In this document: in pieces, positions 1 to 3,400 of the stretch | Layout of the letters: each line of letters begins with the position of its first letter | Numbering within the stretch: position 1 is the stretch's first letter | Origin: Beroe ovata | Taxonomy: Eukaryota > Ctenophora > Nuda > Beroida > Beroidae | Direction of reading: 5' to 3' | Length of the DNA stretch: 12,435 nt | Assembly: GCA_946803715.1 (NCBI GenBank) | Contig: CAMPET010000051.1 | Coordinates: forward strand, 122,583 to 135,017 | Notes under the pieces: generated by a model | What the model was told of the DNA's origin: nothing | The model's input: only the letters and a program-made list of their open reading frames with translations | The model's database searches: none | Made by a program: the position numbers and the translations under genes

Positions 1-150
1 TGAGTTGTAATATGGTGAGATGAGGTGTAATATGGTGAGGTGAGTTGTAATATGGTGAGGGGAGGTGAGTTGTAATATGGTGAGGTGAGCTGTAATATGG
101 TGAGATGAGGTGAGTTGTTATATGGTGAGGAGAGGTGAGTTATGAGAGGC
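1..150. repeat. Minisatellite, 20/25-bp units
   Basis: Tandem copies of a unit of the form TGAGTTGTAATATGGTGAGG start at 1, 21, 41, 61, 86, 106 and about 131. Some copies are extended to 25 bp by an extra GGAGG/TGAGG block. Units differ by one or two bases, and the last one decays into non-repeat sequence near 150. The array begins at the window edge, so its full length is unknown. It lies downstream (on the minus strand) of the last visible exon of the Smaug-like gene, in an intron or the 3' flank. Confidence 0.9.
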
Positions 151-238
151 TGAGCGAACCACGATTATCTCAATATTTCGTCCAACCCATCGATCCACTG
201 CGATAACAATCGCGGCTCATGCAGTGGTACTACTAGAC

Positions 239-262
239 CGTGACGTCATGCATGACGTCACG
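239..262. promoter_or_regulatory. 24-bp perfect palindrome with two CRE cores
   Basis: The central 20 bases, TGACGTCATGCATGACGTCA, equal their own reverse complement, and CG/CG extends the symmetry to 24 bp. ACTAG (232-236) and CTAGT (264-268) add an outer interrupted arm. The palindrome holds two full TGACGTCA octamers, the consensus for CREB/ATF bZIP dimers, around an ATGCAT core. Its position downstream of the last visible Smaug-like exon makes it an intronic or 3'-flank element. The palindrome is seen directly; a binding role is inference. Confidence 0.55.
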
Positions 263-327
263 ACTAGTTGGGGTCTAAGCGATGATGGGTAAGACAGAAT
301 AATCGCAGTTCATGCAGTGGCAGGTAC

Positions 328-408
328 CTGCGCATTCCTGTAGTTGTAGTTATCGATACACTGCTGTAGAATCTCACAAACCATTTTCCTCTGTTTCTCG
401 GGGAACGC
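328..408 (-). CDS. Smaug-like gene, last visible C-terminal exon
   Basis: The acceptor is a pyrimidine-rich TTTTACTTTCCCCAG ending at 409, and the exon opens in phase 0 with GCG TTC CCC GAG AAA CAG. Its 27 codons begin A-F-P-E-K-Q-R-K-M, which lines up with A-F-T-E-T-Q-K-K-R in vertebrate SAMD4 after the SAM domain. The join to the exon at 893-978 (ending Q-H-A) keeps the frame. The exon can end at CAG|GTACCT (328/327) and continue outside the window. If that donor is unused, five more codons lead to a TGA at 310-312, which would end the protein. The sequence does not decide between these two. Confidence 0.75.
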
Positions 409-3400
409 CTGGGGAAAGTAAAATGATGCACCCACTGTCATGACAGAAATTTGGTCAACTTGGGCAACTTTTCTAAATTTTTTGATGAAAATCACAGAAA
501 TTTGTTCAACTTTTCCACAATGGACATCAGTAATTTTTCGATGAAAATCTCGAAATCGATCATTGCATAAGTTGCATATCCCGTATTTCATCATTTTGAA
601 CGTTTTAACGACCCCGAGAGTTCTTATACAAGATCAACCCCCAGTAACAGAGTACACATCACCCAATTCTAACTCCCTACTGGACTGCAGCACAGGCGGT
701 CTACAACAGATGGTCTAGCATGGATTTCCAGCAGAAGCAGATATTAGGTAACATTAGGTTACAACTTTTCCACAGTGGACATCAATAATTTTTCGATGAA
801 AATCACGAAATCGATCATTGTTCAAGTTTTACTTCGCGTATTTACTATTTCGTGATTCTGAACGTTTTCGCGACCCCGAGAGTTCTACTCACCGCATGCT
901 GGGCCGCATCCTCCAGTAACTTGAAGAAGAGTCTCTGGCAATCTTCTTCTATGTTGTTAGCAAGGATAATGTTTCCAGCTGAAAGAAGGGGAGATAATTC
1001 AACGAGTCAGGGAATTCATCTGAAAAGTTCGGCGTATATCAGCAATTTACCGAAATGTACCGTAAAATCAATAATTTCATATTCCAAATAAGGTGAGTAG
1101 GTAGGTTTGTTCCTATCACATATCCGCCTTATTATTTGCTGGCACTATAACTACAAAGAACCACTAAAAAACTCTGAAGAATCACCAAATTGAAGTCCCA
1201 ACCCACTCCCACCGCTACGATACTAACCAGTTTCCAGGACGGCAGTGTACTGTACAATCAGCTCCTCCGGCCCGGCATCCCAGCCAGCATCAGGATGTGG
1301 ACTCAGGATTGAGGAGGGCGGGAGACGGAATGGAGTTTTCATGAGCATATTGTGAAGTTCCGTTATACACGGGTTAAACCGACCCGGCTTAGAGAGGTCC
1401 TGGGGTGGTCGTGAATTTGAGAAAAAACTCCAGAAAAATGAGGTTATATCAATGATTGGTTCAAATTCTGGTTTTCCTTTGATTTTTCTCAAGGAATCAC
1501 TCATAATATCAGCGAGCAGACCGCGCCCACAATACTCTTGTCCCTACTCAGTACTCACACTCCCCCTTCACTTACTCCCATGATATCAGCGAGTAGTCCT
1601 TGTCTCGTTCCCAACTTCTGCACTCACTCNCCCCTTCACTTACCCCCATGATATCAGCGAGTAGTCCTTGTCTCGTTCCCAACTTCTGCACGTTTAACAG
1701 AATCTTCCTCCGGGCACCCTCCGTAATGTCACACAACCGGTCCTCGGTGAGAGTCATCATGTCATCGTATGACAGTGGTGACATCTTCGGGTAGTACTTG
1801 TGGAGTCGGAGTGTCTTGAGCCAACTCATCAGGGCTGAAATTGGATATGGGTTGACGTGAAGCGACAGAACTAGAGAAAGAAAAGTAAAGAATCATAATC
1901 ATACATCTCAAATTTGATTCTTATTTGAAGCGTTGATAATAAGTTTAAAAGGTTTTTAAAATTATCAAAAGTAGAAAAATTATGTTGTTAATAGAGCTGA
2001 AATAGGATTGACGAGAGATGTCAGAGAAAAAATGTTTTTCATCAGAGTTGTGACAAGAATGTAGCATGTCAGCAAGGAGAAGATTTTCTTTCGTCAGAGT
2101 TTTTGACAACATGAAGATGGAATGTGTTGCGTGATGATTGACAGATCTAATTTTGATTGTCGATGAAACTTAGGCCGATTAAAACCTCCAAAAAAAAATT
2201 TTTGATTGTCGATGAAACTTAGGCCGATTAAAACCTCCAAAATCGACAATTTTCTACTGCTGACTGATCAGATAACAGATTACTAACTGATCAAAGCTAA
2301 GGTCAAATTGGTTCGTTCCATGACGTCACCAAACCTGTCATAGTATGACAACATACCTGTCATATGACACGTCACATCAATCCCTCTCTCTTTCGCCTGT
2401 ACTTTACATCTCGTTCCTACATAATTCCCCATCTGATGGTGATGCATTCCCACGTGACCCGCAGGCTCGCTCTGCGACCGCCGGAACATCATGGCGCCGC
2501 TACGGCGGCATTGCGGCATGAGGGCGGCGGGAGCTGGCGGAGGGAATTGGAGGAGGAAGTTGGGATTGTACACGAACATCTTGTCTTGGGTGGGCGAGGG
2601 GGAACAGGATGACGATCTGAGGGAGTGCGGAGAGTTGGTGTCAAAGAAATAGGAAGATGGGTGTCAAGGAAATAGGTGGATAGGTGTCCAGGAAATAGGT
2701 GGATGTGTGTCCAGAAAATCGGTGGCATGAGGTAAGAAATTGGTAGACCTATGTACTCTATCCCCCAGTCGCTCAGCTGAGACTTTGAGGGTAAAAGTAT
2801 CAATTGCGTTCAAGCGGATCTTCTTAACAAATCAATCGTTGGTTAATGCTACGGAATTTTGAGCATGGATCCAGAATTTTCAACCCGCAACAACTCTCGC
2901 GGGCTTAGATCTATCTCATGGTGAACCCGCGCCCTGAACCCGTTCAATGTGCGGGTTGAGGACTGACTTACCGCACCCTCAGTGTGCGGGTTCGGTGTGG
3001 AAGTTCAGTGTGCGGGTTTCTTTTGCGGGACAAGGGTTCAGTGTGCGGTTGAGGACTCACCTATCGGAGCTGCCGGAGCTGTATCCACTCTCGGAGTCAA
3101 TGCAAGGTGGGNCCCCCTTCACTTACCCCCATGATATCAGCGAGTAGTCCTTGTCTCGTTCCCAACTTCTGCACGTTCAACAGAATTTTCCTCCGGGCCC
3201 CCTCCGTAATGTCACACAACCGGTCCTCGGTGAGTGTCATCATGTCATCGTATGACAGTGGTGACATCTTCGGGTAGTACTTGTGAAGTCGGAGTGTCTT
3301 GAGCCAACTCATCAGGGCTGAAATTGAACAATGGTTGACGTGAGGCGACAGAAATAGAGAAAGAAAAGAAATTATGTTGTTAATAGAGCTGAAATAGGAT

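Larger units (their letters stand above)
1631..3111. repeat. Duplicated exon block, copy 1
   Basis: This 1481-bp block is nearly identical in order and sequence to 3113-4405. It contains a full SAM exon, the intron, a full linker exon, the next intron and the donor side of the last PHAT exon, and it is cut at GCAAGGTGGG by the N at 3112. It differs from copy 2 by point changes, a 91-bp extra segment (1886-1976), a 49-bp tandem duplication (2151-2248), one or more extra minisatellite units (about 2637-2730) and loss of 33-bp repeats. Differences at allelic scale plus N joins favour a haplotype artefact. Confidence 0.85.

Noticed and set aside
1-150. CRISPR-like array
   Set aside because: Units are directly contiguous with no unique spacers and the sequence is animal; it is an ordinary minisatellite.
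852-1091. 79-codon plus-strand frame
   Set aside because: It is antisense to the 893-978 exon and has no independent support.
1400-1504. Upstream extension of the post-SAM exon to an ATG
   Set aside because: The acceptor at 1400 joins in frame to the SAM exon, and the extra residues are intron translation, partly derived from the degenerate SAM exon echo.
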